From Nageia nagi (Eukaryota > Pinophyta): DNA of 64,000 nt. The DNA lies in assembly GCA_050084985.1 (NCBI GenBank), contig JBITNC010000001.1, forward strand, positions 118,048,001-118,112,000, given 5' to 3'. Shown here piece after piece: positions 35,870-46,785 of this stretch. How positions within the stretch are numbered: position 1 is the stretch's first letter; each line of letters begins with the position of its first letter. A program made the position numbers and the translations under genes. A model generated the notes under the pieces. That model did no database searches. It worked only from the letters and a program-made list of their open reading frames with translations, and was not told where the DNA came from.

Positions 35870-37528
35870 AAAATTATAAAATTATAAAACCCTAAAAAAT
35901 TGAAAACTATAAAACACATAAAAATTATAAAATTATAAAATCTACCTAGATGGAAACATCTAGAGGCCACTTGGCAATTGGGTGCCCTGCCCTCGTATGA
36001 TGTGAATATATGTTGCATGTCATTGTAAAAGTGATTATCTAGTAAATATGTAATGTGTGAAAAGGTCATTTTAGAATAATCTCCTTGTTATCATTACATT
36101 CACTTTGTCTTTTCCTTTATAAAGAAATGATATACCATAGATGATAGAAAAACATAAAGTTTGTGTTTGAAAGAAAATCGAAAAACTCCAAGCACTTACA
36201 ACATTAAAAAATTCTAAGAAAATTTGAATGGAATCATTCTAAGAGACATTAAGAGTGAAAGTTATGTGTCTATCCTATTATTTGCTTCATCCTGAACCCA
36301 AGAATCATTTGATATTAAAAAATAAAATAAAATTACTACATTATATCAATGATTCTTGGGTGATTACAATATCCTCTACTGGGGCTATGGACGCCTGACT
36401 AGTAGTAGAGCAAGGTTGTAGCGGGATCGAGGGATTAATCCTCATCGGGGCTATGGATGCCTATCTGGTAATGGGGCATGTGATATGTCCATTTTGGTTA
36501 GCGACCTTCTTTCCTATGGACCTCTATACATTTCATATGGATAGACTAGCTTATTAATGTCTCTAGAATATTTCATCTCAAATAATCTAAGAAGGGGAAT
36601 GAATCTCACTACACACACTGGAGTTTATAGATTTTTTATCAACCTATAACAATATTGTTGTGATATCATCTTAGGTTGTCAAATCTTGAGATAAAGAAAG
36701 ATAAGGTAGATGTTATAATAACTTGGTTATTAATCCAAAATCACCTAATCTATTGTCATAGTTTATAATGTGTTTGTGTTTTGAATCATTTGTGTCATTT
36801 TGTTAAATCCATTCCTTTTTACCAATGTCATTACCTTTGAACATTATTAAAATCACTTTTCTTTGGAAAGGATAAGAATGATTATTTATCGTTCCCCTAA
36901 CCAAGATAAATTTAGTGTTCATTTACATCCATAAGTCACTAGTGTGTCATGTCAAGCCATTTTTACTATTATCCATTACCTTTGAACATTATTAAAATTT
37001 GCTTTTCTTTGGAAAGGATAAGAATGATTGTTTATCATTCCCCTAACCAAGATAAAGTTAATGTTCATATACATCCATAAGTCACTAGTTTTGTCATGTT
37101 AAGAAGTTTATTGTAAAATTGCCAAGTACGGAAGATGATGCATCTAATTCCGCAAAAATATAATAAAAATATGTCCTTAAATAACTTAACTTATATATTT
37201 CATCCTACATTCCATAATTATATCTATACATCATACATTTCAAAAATTACATCTAGCATTAACATTTGTTCCTCATCAAGTAACTAAAAGACAATTATGA
37301 TCTACATAACATCATATTATACCTATTTTTATCATAAATCTATGTATGAAACAAAAATTCATGCATCAAAATCATACAAGTACCATAAATATCAAAGATC
37401 TATCCATCTATATATACATCATCATAGTCCATCAAAAGGTCATCATAACAGCCTGAATCATATAATAAAACTACAAGGGTCCAATAACCGCATAAGCATA
37501 TAAAAGTAACATCATGAAAAGGGTATCC
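35870..37528 (+). other. Non-coding repeats between the two extra ORFs
   Basis: 35,860-35,945 is a low-complexity aaattataaaa tract. 36,297-36,360 is a near-perfect hairpin. 36,375-36,414 and 36,441-36,480 share ggggctatgga-gcct. 36,831-37,105 is a 145-bp direct duplication (ttacctttgaacattatt at 36,831 and 36,976). No convincing ORF. Confidence 0.7.
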
Positions 37529-39995
37529 TCAAGGACTACCCCAACCATTGCCCTATCTTCTAGGACTACTCGGTCACCTATGTCGTCTACTAGTCTCTCC
37601 GGTACCATGACCTAGAGGAGTAGTGCCTACAGATCTTGTAGGACTACCTAGACGCTGAGCTCTTCGCAACTTGGATGAATCAATAGCCCCTAAGGGAGAT
37701 GCCCAAGGTGTACCACTCCTGCTAGAAAGACCTCATGACCTTTGAGTCCTACTTGGAGACCCAACTGTGCCCTATGCACTATTACCTGTCTAATACATTG
37801 AAATGTCTAAAGGCATATAAGTATCTGGAGGTATAGGATACTGAGCCCCCAAAGTAAAAGCTAGAACACCTATCAACCATGACTGTACTATACTACTATA
37901 AAAATTCTACTGCTGATAAATGCCATGATGGATAACTGAAGGACCACCTCTGGAAGTAGAGGCTATTCCCAACTGATGAGCCTGAGCTCCCTGTAAAGAG
38001 GAATGAGCCTCATCTCTCTCATGTCTGTACCTATCTCGCTTAGCCCTCTATCTGTACATATGTGAGTGGGCCTCTGCTAACTGGTGTCTCAGCTCATAAA
38101 TGTCTCCTAGCAAAGTATCAATGCTAGGAACCTATGTAGTAGGAGCCTCCTCGACTCCACGTGCAACCTTTGGGGTAGCTCCCTCCTCACCTACATCTGC
38201 AACCTCCTCCTTAAGAGCTAACTCCTTAGGGGAATTTACCATAACCTCCTCACCAGTAGCCTCCTCTCTTGCAACCTCCACTCCTGTAGGCTCTCACTAG
38301 TAGCCTCCTCTCTTGCAACCTCCACTCCTGTAGGCTCCTTGCCTACCTCTCCCCCTCCTGCTGCTGCACCCAACTCTGCATCAACATCGATGCATCGATG
38401 AATGTGTCAACCCTCTAATCCACCCTCTGGGACATCATCTCCCTCTTCCCACCAAGTCTTGAAGGCCTTAGACATCCCTACATCATCCTCCTTGGTATCA
38501 TCCTCTAATAATCCCTCCTCCTGAGTAGGATCTGGCTCCATGTAAACCAATGGTTGTATACCCTCTACTGAAATGGTGCCCTCATGCTGATATGGCACTG
38601 ATGGGGTAGGTACATCTTGAACTAAACTGAACTAATGGTGCACCTACTCAAAATGAAAGTAATCCAAAAAATTAGCTCGATGACCACTCAGAACACGTGG
38701 CTACCAAATACCAGTAAGCTCAGCTATGAGCTCTCTTCAGATAGGATACAAGCGGTAAGGTCTGAATCTCACTTGATCTAGAATCAAGTGACTAAGCATT
38801 TGGCGATAATAGCTCACATCCTGACGAACTCCATCCGATGGGCGAATATAAAAATCATCGCACCATCTGACTATGCCCACCTCATAATCTAAGTGACTAC
38901 CAAATCTTGACATCAACAACCCTAGAGGATGAGCCACAACTATATGCTCATAGGCCCATGCTTGCAAAGTGACAGTAACTAATAAAGAGGCCTTATGTCC
39001 CTGTGAATAAAAGAATAACTCCCTATAAATCTGGGCTAATAATGTGGATACCCAAGCATATACTGTACCATGCTACATCATATCCATAATAATGGGCAAT
39101 AACAACCATGAAAATCTCCTGCTACCAGTATCAGGGAGAGCATAGCACTGCACCAAACCCATCAAATACGAAAAATGGATCATCCCCTGCTGATCCTCTA
39201 TCTAGTACTGGTAATATCGGATACCACTTGAAATAATCTTTGAAATGATAGTATCAACCCGAGTAGCCCCATACAAATAAGAAATAGTGGGTAAAGCTCC
39301 TGTCCTATCCACCACAGGCAAAATTCTCTATCCATGAATGGGGGAGTCTATATAATCTATGTATATCCTCTACTGTGATGATCATCTCCCCTATCAGAAG
39401 ATGAAAAGTGCATGTCACTCCATCCCATCTATCTAACAATGCAGCCAATAATGGATACTCCCAATGGATGTGGCCCATGTATGGACCCAGTCCAAAATCG
39501 ATGGATCTGAAGAAGGTATGATGGGCTAGACCTAGAAGACCTCTACCCTCCTGTAGAATCGAGGGATATCTACCTTGAGGCTCAAAGACGTCTTGAACCT
39601 GTATAATGTTAAAAGGGTTCAGCATAAAAAAATAAAAAAAAAGAAGAGAAAAATGGCATTTCATATTGAAATGCCAACATTTCAAATAGGTGGGACTCAG
39701 TCGTCAGCATTCGCATTCCAAACGCTGGTGACTCTGTCATCGTTTGGCTTAGGTCAGTGACCGAGGTCGAAGTATGAAAAACTTTCACAAAAAGATAAAA
39801 ATAAAAGTTGGATTTTCAAAATTCATCTGATAGAAACAACCAAGATAATTTTTAAATGTCATTCATGGTGTTAAGTTTAGAATTACATGGTTAAATACAA
39901 GTTACAAATAAAAAATAGAAAAGAAAGTGATTTCAAAACCCTACCTCTTCCCGAATAGGTCGAGAATGTCCAATGGAGCGTCTACGTGGAGGCAT
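37529..39995 (-). pseudogene. Antisense plant mobile domain (PMD) gene with an intron
   Basis: Transcribed against the host element. Proposed exon 1 is 39,995-39,945 (ATG, MPPRRRSIGHSRPIREE). The intron is 39,944-39,599, with a GT donor and a T-rich acceptor ending TTATACAG. Exon 2 starts 39,598 in phase. The first domain part is open to 39,305: YPLLAALLDRWDGVTCTFHL, then LIGEMIITVEDIHRLYRLPH. After a frameshift near 39,310 it continues VYAWVSTLLAQIYREL, LQAWAYEHIVVAHP (near 38,960) and MLSHLILDQVRFRPYRLYPI, all typical of plant mobile domain proteins. The C-terminus is acidic and repetitive. Stop TGA is at 37,531-37,529 after another shift. The family includes host proteins and transposon-borne copies; its molecular role in elements is unclear. 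Confidence 0.75.
38255..38341. repeat. 44-bp direct duplication in the PMD gene tail
   Basis: agtagcctcctctcttgcaa and what follows is repeated at 38,255 and 38,299. On the coding strand it encodes Glu/Ala/Gly-rich sequence. Confidence 0.85.
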
Positions 39996-40691
39996 GGTGA
40001 GTATAGCGAATATCAACGGCTAGAAATCAATGAGATTGCAAGGGAAACTCATGCTGGCTGATAATGAAAGGGACAGCTAAAAAGAAATGAATGAGAAAAA
40101 GTAAAAACTTTTTCTTTTTGAAACACATTGGTGACTTGGAGATGAACACCAGTGACTGTAACTAAATGCCGGTGACTCTAAGACAGACACCAGTGATCGC
40201 CACTAAATGCTGGTGATTGGAAGTAAAGTACTGCATTTGGAAATAGTCATGAGAACATTAAAATTTTCTCAAAGTAATCTTGAATTGGTCAAGAAAATCA
40301 AAATACGATAAAATGTGATGTATCATTGTTACAGGAGATCATCTCGAAACCCCGTTGTTGGGAAAAAGGACAACACCATCAAACTCATATACTAAAGAGG
40401 ACTTATACGGTACATGTGTGCTTAGACATGCAAAATGACATAACAAAAATGTCATGCAACTGTCACACAAGCTCAACACATTGTCCTACAGAAAATAGTC
40501 ACTTTTGAAGTATATTCAAATTTGTTTTCAAAACTACATCAAATGTAAAATGAAAACACATTTTATCATAATTTTGATTCATCTAAGAAATTGAGTCAAA
40601 AACTTATATCATAAAAAAGCACATAATCAAGCAACAAAGCTCCTCATTCTATATTTTTGAAATTATCAATGACATTCTCGGTTGATAATTC
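39996..40691 (+). other. 3' untranslated end of the Tat element
   Basis: 40,126-40,222 is a second block of the 20-24 bp caccagtgact units seen in the leader and LTR. The rest to 40,691 shows no ORF. It would also hold any promoter for the antisense gene; I see no clear TATA box. Confidence 0.6.
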
Positions 40692-40705
40692 AAAAAGGGG
40701 CAAAA
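40692..40705 (+). other. Polypurine tract of the Tat element
   Basis: aaaaaggggcaaaa directly before the 3' LTR start TGTAGACACC, as expected for a Tat plus-strand primer. Confidence 0.85.
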
Positions 40706-41553
40706 TGTAGACACCTAAAAATGTGCCCTTCTTAAATAGTAAACATTAAAATAATCATAACTCCTCATGACAATATGAAATAGGTTTAAAAAACCACATT
40801 ATTGGATAGCTCCCATCGAGCACATACAAAATGAGTGGTCACATGACTCTTTTTAGGTAAAATTGGATATTAGGTGGTCAGTTAATATTGTCACAAAGTT
40901 AAAAACCTAGTCACTGGTGACCTAAGATAGTCGTTGGCATTTTGAGCCAGTCACTGGCGTTCATATGGTAAACGCTAGTGACTCTGTAATAGTTGAACAT
41001 GAAGCCAAAATAGTGAGAGAAAGTTGAAATGATTCATCTTTCCAAGATGATGTGGATAGAGGGGGTCAGTTATGACCTACGGTGGCTCTTCACTTCCTCT
41101 TATCAGCCTCTTGAGCATCTCATCCAAAATCTATAAATACAAGCCCATGCAAAGCACTTTGAGGGAGAATCTTGACCCATTTTGAGGTAGGGTAATGCTA
41201 CCAAAATCTTGTGAGCTCATACCTTTTATTGTTTCATGCTAGTTTCAATTCAATATATGTCATACATAGATGCTTTGATGTTATTGTCTTTTGTATGTGT
41301 GTAGGATTTACAGGTTCATATCAAGGAAAGAAGCAAGCAAATCAAAAACAATGGAGATCTAATACTCTTATTTTGGCAAATGGCATTTGTAAAAGTCCCT
41401 TCCAAGGGCCAATTGTAGTCTTAATTGAAAATCAATATCATTTTGCAATTATAACATGTTTATCTATTTTACATAATTTGAGGTTCAGTGAAAGTTTAAG
41501 AATAATTTGTATTTCATGTTATTCTATATTCCAACTTTATTTTCACTGCAACA
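40706..41553 (+). repeat. 3' LTR of the Tat element
   Basis: Same length (848 bp) and termini as 23,974-24,821, followed by the target duplication CTAAT. Confidence 0.95.
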
Positions 41554-41558
41554 CTAAT

Positions 41559-42258
41559 AAAATAAAAATAATAAATACTACTATTTTACTCAAATTACTC
41601 CAAATTATCCCTAGAAGAAGGAAATCCATCCAAGAATGCTCAATTACGCATTTTTGTGTGCAATTTGAAAAATCCATATTCATAGGAATGCAATAATATT
41701 TTTTAAATACATCATATGAGTGGAACCCCCAAGATTAGATATCACATAAAGCATTTTTATCAATGGAGGAAAAATATAAATTTCCATGTGTACAATTCTA
41801 TAAATATAGCTCAAAAGGTAAATTTCAAAATTAAATATATCCTACATTTATGGATAAAACTATGTCATGTAATCTATCAAAATGATTGGAAAAATATACT
41901 CTATCCATTTTAAAAGATAATCTAACAATTCCTATCTTGTGGAAAATGAAATCCCTAGAAAACAAAAATGAGTGGAACTCCAAAAATTGGAATATTACAA
42001 TAATGCCCCTTCCAATATTATTTGTCCCCAAGTAATGCCAATACAATCAATAAGTTGAAATAAACTACAATAAAAAGGTCCCAAATCAATTTCAAATGAG
42101 TAGGTCCACCACGTTGATGTTGTGTGACTCTAACTATGAATCCCATATACCAAAATTATACCCTCTTCCATTTGACTAGAACAAACAAGGATGTCAGGGC
42201 AACATCAAGATCCATACATGTTGTAGATAAAATTTGAAGTACCATATCATTCATGTCA
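41559..42258 (-). pseudogene. Old coding-like tract, segment C
   Basis: Between the Tat and the gag-only element. The upper part reads on the minus strand LYDMNDMVLQILSTTCMDLD, continuing LFVLVKWKR and later QHQRGGPTHLKLIWDLF. This translation continues in frame from segment B (44,902 and up) once the insertion at 42,264-44,896 and one TACAA are removed. The lower part (41,559-41,830) is less clear. Confidence 0.35.
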
Positions 42259-42263
42259 TACAA

Positions 42264-42583
42264 TGTTATGAACAAAGTTCCCAAAATAGCATAAAATCAC
42301 CAAAGAGAGAGCTCAACGCATTGAATAAGAGATAAAATCTGTAATAAGCCACTTCGAGGGGGCAACCTCCTTTGTAATAAGCCACTTCGAGGGGCAACCT
42401 CCTTTACATCACATCAATTACACAACAATAGACATCTTCAAATGATAATACCTCCTTAGTATATATAGGAGTCCAAGGGGTGCCACTACAATGAAAGGAC
42501 ACTAGCCGACATAACAATAATAATGTAAGGAAATAATAATAACCATAGCCGACCTAACAATAATAATGTATAGGGACCTAACA
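42264..42583 (-). repeat. 3' LTR of the gag-only element
   Basis: TG...CA ends. It contains a 33-bp tandem pair, gtaataagccacttcgaggg, at about 42,341-42,406. Nearly identical to 44,577-44,896. Confidence 0.95.
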
Positions 42584-42598
42584 TGCCCCTCTCCTTCA
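42584..42598 (-). other. Polypurine tract of the gag-only element
   Basis: The sense strand reads GAAGGAGAGGGGCA immediately before the 3' LTR. Confidence 0.85.
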
Positions 42599-42612
42599 AA
42601 AAAATGTTGTCC

Positions 42613-43539
42613 TCAACATTTTAGTAGTTCTGGATGCTTCTGTAGAAATTTCTCATCTTCCCATGTGGAATATTCCGCCATTGCCATATTTTTACTTTCA
42701 ACCTTCCTTGCCATCCTGAAAGCCATCTCTAAGGATGTTGGTTCAAATAGATGCACCTCATGTTGAATTTTATCCTTTAAGATTCCCATAAAGAGATCCA
42801 ACAATCTATCATCTGGTATATCCTTCACTCTAAGACTCAACTTTTGAAATTGTTGAATGTGCTCCATCACTGAACCTTCTTGCCTTAGATTTATCAATTG
42901 AGTAAAGAAGGAATTATTCTTAACATCCTCATGGTAGGCTATCAGTTCCTCTGTAAAAATGGACCAAGATATAATAGAACCCTTTTTACGTTCACAAAGC
43001 CATTGGTACCATACAACCTGCTCAGGCTCTAGATACAAGGATGCAATAGTTACTTTTTGTGATGCTGGTACTTGGTGTAGATCAAAAAAGTGCTCCATTT
43101 GAAATATCCAAGTGAAGGGGTCCCTTCCATCAAACTTCCTCATGTCGATCTTGGGGATTTGGATTCCCCTTGAGAACCATGCTTGATTACTTCCATCAGT
43201 AGAAGCATATCCTCCTGAATTAGGCTTATTAATGAAGGGTTTATCTCCTTGAATAATATCATTATTTTCCTGATAACCCTGGGCCATATCAACATCTTTA
43301 GGAATCTTTCCCTCTGGGTTTTGTATGAGTTGAAAAATCTTTTCCATATATTGATCCATTTTAGTTGCCAACTCTTTTGTCAAATCCCTTTTTAATTCCT
43401 CCATATCACCCTTTTTTACACACTCTTTAACCAATTCTTCCACTTGGGATATTCGAAAGAATATGTCTTCACTTTCTGCTATAGTCATGGATGAACCCTC
43501 TAGAGGTCTAGTTGGTGTAGCAATTTTTTTCGGTGGCAT
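42613..43539 (-). CDS. gag: Intact Gag (capsid-type) protein, 308 aa
   Basis: ATG 43,539 to stop 42,613, uninterrupted. It starts MPPKKIATPTRP. Residues about 20-90 are charged and helical (KECVKKGDMEELKRDLTKEL), possibly coiled coil. A retrotransposon gag core follows from about residue 125: IPKIDMRKFDGRDPFTWIFQ, MEHFFDLHQVP, and EPEQVVWYQWL, then HIQQFQKLSLRVKDIPDDRL. The C-terminus lacks a CCHC knuckle, and the stop lies about 15 bases before the polypurine tract, so the ORF is a capsid alone. Its likely role is particle formation in partnership with an autonomous relative's polymerase. The leader upstream is unusually long. Confidence 0.9.
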   Translation of the reverse strand: MPPKKIATPTRPLEGSSMTIAESEDIFFRISQVEELVKECVKKGDMEELKRDLTKELATKMDQYMEKIFQLIQNPEGKIPKDVDMAQGYQENNDIIQGDKPFINKPNSGGYASTDGSNQAWFSRGIQIPKIDMRKFDGRDPFTWIFQMEHFFDLHQVPASQKVTIASLYLEPEQVVWYQWLCERKKGSIISWSIFTEELIAYHEDVKNNSFFTQLINLRQEGSVMEHIQQFQKLSLRVKDIPDDRLLDLFMGILKDKIQHEVHLFEPTSLEMAFRMARKVESKNMAMAEYSTWEDEKFLQKHPELLKC

Positions 43540-44562
43540 TTTGACTAAGTATTCTAGGGGGTCTCCCTATATACGCCAGGTACGTGGGAGCTCAATTCTG
43601 TGCTAGTGCTGTCTAATGCACAACCGTTCGAAAAGGGCCCTTGCTAATATACTCGCGATACATGAGGGAATCCTAAAGGACCTCTCTATATACCATGTAC
43701 GTGCATGAGCATGATGGCCTCTCTATATACTCAAAGGTACGTGAGAGAATCCAACAGTGGCCTAAGCGATATACTGCGAGTACGTTGTAGGAGACCACAA
43801 TTCCTCGGGATGCAGTGCTGGCTAAGTAACGACAGCTCCTATGTTTAAAGATGCCAGAACACATCTATAACTAAAAGACTCTTCTCTTTATTTTCTTTCG
43901 AATAGCTTATGAATCACCCCAAATAGACCTTCCAATCAAAATATATGCAAATTTAAAGAAATAAATAAATAAATTGTACCTTTTAAATCGTGATTTGGAG
44001 ACTATTCTATTATCCAACCTTCCAACTGATGTAAATATGAAATTTCGGCCCTTTAGAGTCTGAAATTTATACCTATGGTAGCCTCAGATGTCTTCTTTTC
44101 AATGCCACAGATTTCGTGAAATTCTGATAGTCCAAGAGGAAATGACTGCAATTTTCCCAAGATGTGCTGATTTTTGGATTTTTTAGAAGAGTGAACTTGT
44201 ACGAAGTGCCTTGTGTTACCTGTTTATTCTTAGACCTTGAAAATTGTAACAGATAAACTTCAATCTGTAACCTAACGAATCCAATAGGTCTCACCTATTT
44301 TAGAGCTGTAAAACTTCAGATATACCCTTTTTAGCTAGAACACCTGTTTCTGACCTGCTTTTGAGACTAGTCATAAACCTTAACTTCCCCTGAGTGTAAC
44401 TCGAAAAATATAGCGAAGTAGATGCTGAAATTTGAACTGTAACTTCTTCGGTATGTCTTCTAAAAACCCAATAAATTTCAGAATCTAAATCCTCACGAAA
44501 AAAAATTGGTAGCGAAAATTCCACGATGACTAGTTTTGAGCCTTGAAACCCTAGAATCGTCT
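43540..44562 (-). other. Leader of the gag-only element
   Basis: About 1 kb between the primer site and gag. 43,561-43,795 contains five degenerate units with the common core atatac...gtacgtg(a/g)gag. The part 43,900-44,560 has short open frames without recognisable products. Confidence 0.65.
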
Positions 44563-44574
44563 GCTCTGGTACCA
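44563..44574 (-). other. Primer-binding site (initiator-Met tRNA) of the gag-only element
   Basis: The sense strand reads TGGTACCAGAGC, 2 bases inside the 5' LTR. Confidence 0.85.
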
Positions 44575-44576
44575 AA

Positions 44577-44896
44577 TGTTATGAACAAAGTTCCCAAAAT
44601 AGCATAAAATCACCAAAGAGAGAGCTCAACGCATTGAATAAGAGATAAAATCTGTAATAAGCCACTTCGAGGGGGCAACCTCTTTGTAATAAGCCACTTC
44701 GAGGGGGCAACCTCCTTTACATCACATCAATTACACAACAATAGACATCTTCAAATGATAATACCTCCTTAGTATATATAGGAGTCCAAGGGGTGCCACT
44801 ACAATGAAAGGACACTAGCCGACATAACAATAATAATGTAAGGAAATAATAATAACCATAGCCGACCTAACAATAATAATGTATAGGGACCTAACA
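44577..44896 (-). repeat. 5' LTR of the gag-only element, with TATA box
   Basis: TGTTAGGTCCC...ATAACA on the sense strand, with a TATATATA element at about 44,773-44,781 in both copies. Confidence 0.95.
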
Positions 44897-44901
44897 TACA
44901 A

Positions 44902-46035
44902 ATACTCATACATAAAACCTACCAACTTATGTATGTGTAAACCAATCTCCCCATGCTCCATAAGTTTAGATCTAAAACTCATGGGAGAAACAATCTAAAC
45001 CCTTATGAAAAACATCTTCACTTGTATTGTCAAGTGTGCAACTTTAAACATCGAAAGGAACTTAGTGAAAGTGGTTGAGACTATCTTAGAAATCATGCCA
45101 TACACAAACTCAAATGATATAAGCATAACAATAAAATCATCATAAGAAATACTATCCAAAGTATCATAATCATACGTTACTATACCATCCTTCCAGACCT
45201 AACTATCTTCACATACTCAGCCCCCAAATTCCCCTTAACTAAAGTCCTAAGTATCTCAAAAGTCAATAAGAATACAATAATAAACTTCCTAAAAACCTTA
45301 ATCTAAAATAGGTGGGTACAATAGTATAAAACCTCATAAGTGTTATCTAAAACCTCATTGATATTACAATTGTTAGTGTCTCTAAAAATTCTATCTAGAA
45401 TAGAGTAGATATAATAGTATACAATATTGAAAATGCTTCCCAAATTATCAAAGGAATAACAATAAATAATATTGTAAGTGCAATCCTATGTTTTACAAAA
45501 AATATTATCATGCATGGCTAATCTTTAGCTTGTTGCTTCTTCAAACATACCCAATCATTTATTACCCAAATCAACTTCCACCCGAACATCCCCATCAATA
45601 TAATAATACAATGATGAATTATTTTAGGGAAGAATACAAAAATTAGAGTTGATTTGATACCTTTTTATAATGATCCCATGGCTATCCAAGCTTCCAAAAA
45701 TTTCTTTCCTCAAGTTGTACATATCTCTCTTGCTAACCCTTTGACTTAAATCAGTCCCACATATAAAAACAAATATTATTTTTCTTCCATATTAGTCATC
45801 CTTTTCACTACCCAACCATAAGTATTCACATAAAATTCCCCATAAACAATCATATTATTTGAATTCACTCTAATTATCTCATCTCTTACAAACTTTTTAT
45901 GTTGCACTAAGGCCAAACTAAAAATGGAGGCCAAATACTAACATCCCATTTGTATCATATGGTCAACCCAAAGACTATTGGCCCCAATCCTATTCAAAAT
46001 GGAAAATAAGTCTCTAACACTTACATCATGTCAAT
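44902..46035 (-). pseudogene. Old coding-like tract, segment B
   Basis: Minus-strand translation is protein-like: PYDTNGMLVFGLHF (about 45,950), FVFICGTDLSQRVSKRDMYN and KEIFGSLDSHGIIIKRYQIN (about 45,770-45,640), a poorer stretch, then YDTLDSISYDDFIVMLISFE (about 45,170-45,110) and LMEHGEIGLHIHKLVGFMYE near 44,920. It reads into segment C across the gag-only insertion and into segment A across the insertion at 46,041-59,557. Family not recognised. Confidence 0.42.
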
Positions 46036-46040
46036 CCAAA

Positions 46041-46765
46041 TATTAACACCTAAAAAGGAATTTTAATTTAATTAAAATACGCCCTTTTAGTTATTTGAAA
46101 TAATTTATTTAATTCATTAAATAAATGCCTTTATCTATGTGCATTCTCATCTACCTTTGTGTTTTATGGTAATAGGTGGGTAGGCATCATAATAAGCCCA
46201 AGGAGGAGCCTTGGCACTTTACCTTTTTCCTATAAAGGTGGAAGGATGTGCATGATCATGGATATGACATGATCTTGCATTATCCTAAATCCTTGATTGG
46301 TGGTAATTACTAGTGTCATTATTGATTGATGTTTCTTAACACCACCAATCAATTCTAGAAATTGTTATACTCTGAGCTATACATCCCTATGATGTTAGAT
46401 ACCTCTGAACATGATATTCTATGGAATGAAGGTGTAATGATGACCCTAATATTTGGGCAAGGCTAAACTAGAAGGATAACTTGGAGGCATAGTTGGATTC
46501 TGGAGGCACAGCTGAGTTAAGGCTAGATCTATGGCTCCATTCTTTGGAGAGGCTCATTGTTCATCTTCTTTCATATCAATATCACCTTCAATAATTATCA
46601 TAGGTAAGGTTCAAGTTTGTATCTTTCATTTTTCTAGACTTGATAGGTTAAGGTTGATTTAATTACTAGTATTGCTCATCGTGTAATTTCATATTTAATT
46701 AGTCAGTTGAATATTCTATAATATAATATAATTTAATAATTAATTTTATTATTTTGGTGTAAATA
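46041..46765 (+). repeat. 5' LTR of the non-autonomous element
   Basis: Aligns along its length with 58,839-59,557 (for example cctataaaggtggaagg near 46,230 and 59,029, a likely TATA box region). The ends read TA where TG is expected, and GGTGTAAATA, consistent with decayed TG...CA. Confidence 0.85.
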
Positions 46766-46785
46766 ATTGGTGAACCTGACTTATC
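46766..46785 (+). other. Putative primer-binding site of the non-autonomous element
   Basis: attggtgaacctgacttatc lies directly after the 5' LTR, where a tRNA-complementary site is expected. The tRNA is not identified. Confidence 0.45.

Larger units (their letters stand above)
23974..41553 (+). mobile_element. Complete Tat-lineage Ty3/gypsy retrotransposon (17.58 kb)
   Basis: Two 848-bp LTRs (23,974-24,821 and 40,706-41,553, roughly 95% alike by eye) lie within a perfect target duplication CTAAT (23,969-23,973 and 41,554-41,558). The order is LTR, primer site, 1.8 kb repeat-rich leader, gag, protease, RT, RNase H, second RNase H, integrase, a sense ORF of unknown family, repeats, an antisense plant mobile domain gene, polypurine tract, LTR. 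The second RNase H and the size place it in the Tat/Ogre group. All ORFs are damaged. Confidence 0.95.
42264..44896 (-). mobile_element. Young gag-only LTR element (TR-GAG type, 2.63 kb)
   Basis: Two 320-bp LTRs (42,264-42,583 and 44,577-44,896) differ only by two single-base length changes. The target duplication TACAA is perfect (42,259-42,263 and 44,897-44,901). On the minus strand: LTR, initiator-Met primer site, about 1 kb leader, one uninterrupted gag ORF, polypurine tract, LTR. No protease, RT or integrase, so it must be mobilised in trans. It is the only element in the window with an intact ORF. Confidence 0.95.

Noticed and set aside
35866-36069. 67-codon minus-strand frame
   Set aside because: Mostly translation of the aaattataaaa low-complexity tract.
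23974-41553. Possible integrated pararetrovirus, because of the long gag-pol and extra ORFs
   Set aside because: It has LTRs, a target duplication and an integrase with D,D-35-E, so it is an LTR retrotransposon. I see no movement-protein motif.
41211-41696. 161-codon plus-strand frame
   Set aside because: Starts inside the 3' LTR and runs past its end; the matching 5' LTR frame does not continue the same way. Not a gene.
44300-44575. 91-codon minus-strand frame in the leader of the gag-only element
   Set aside because: Begins at the primer-binding site without an ATG (TTG only), with no recognisable motif.
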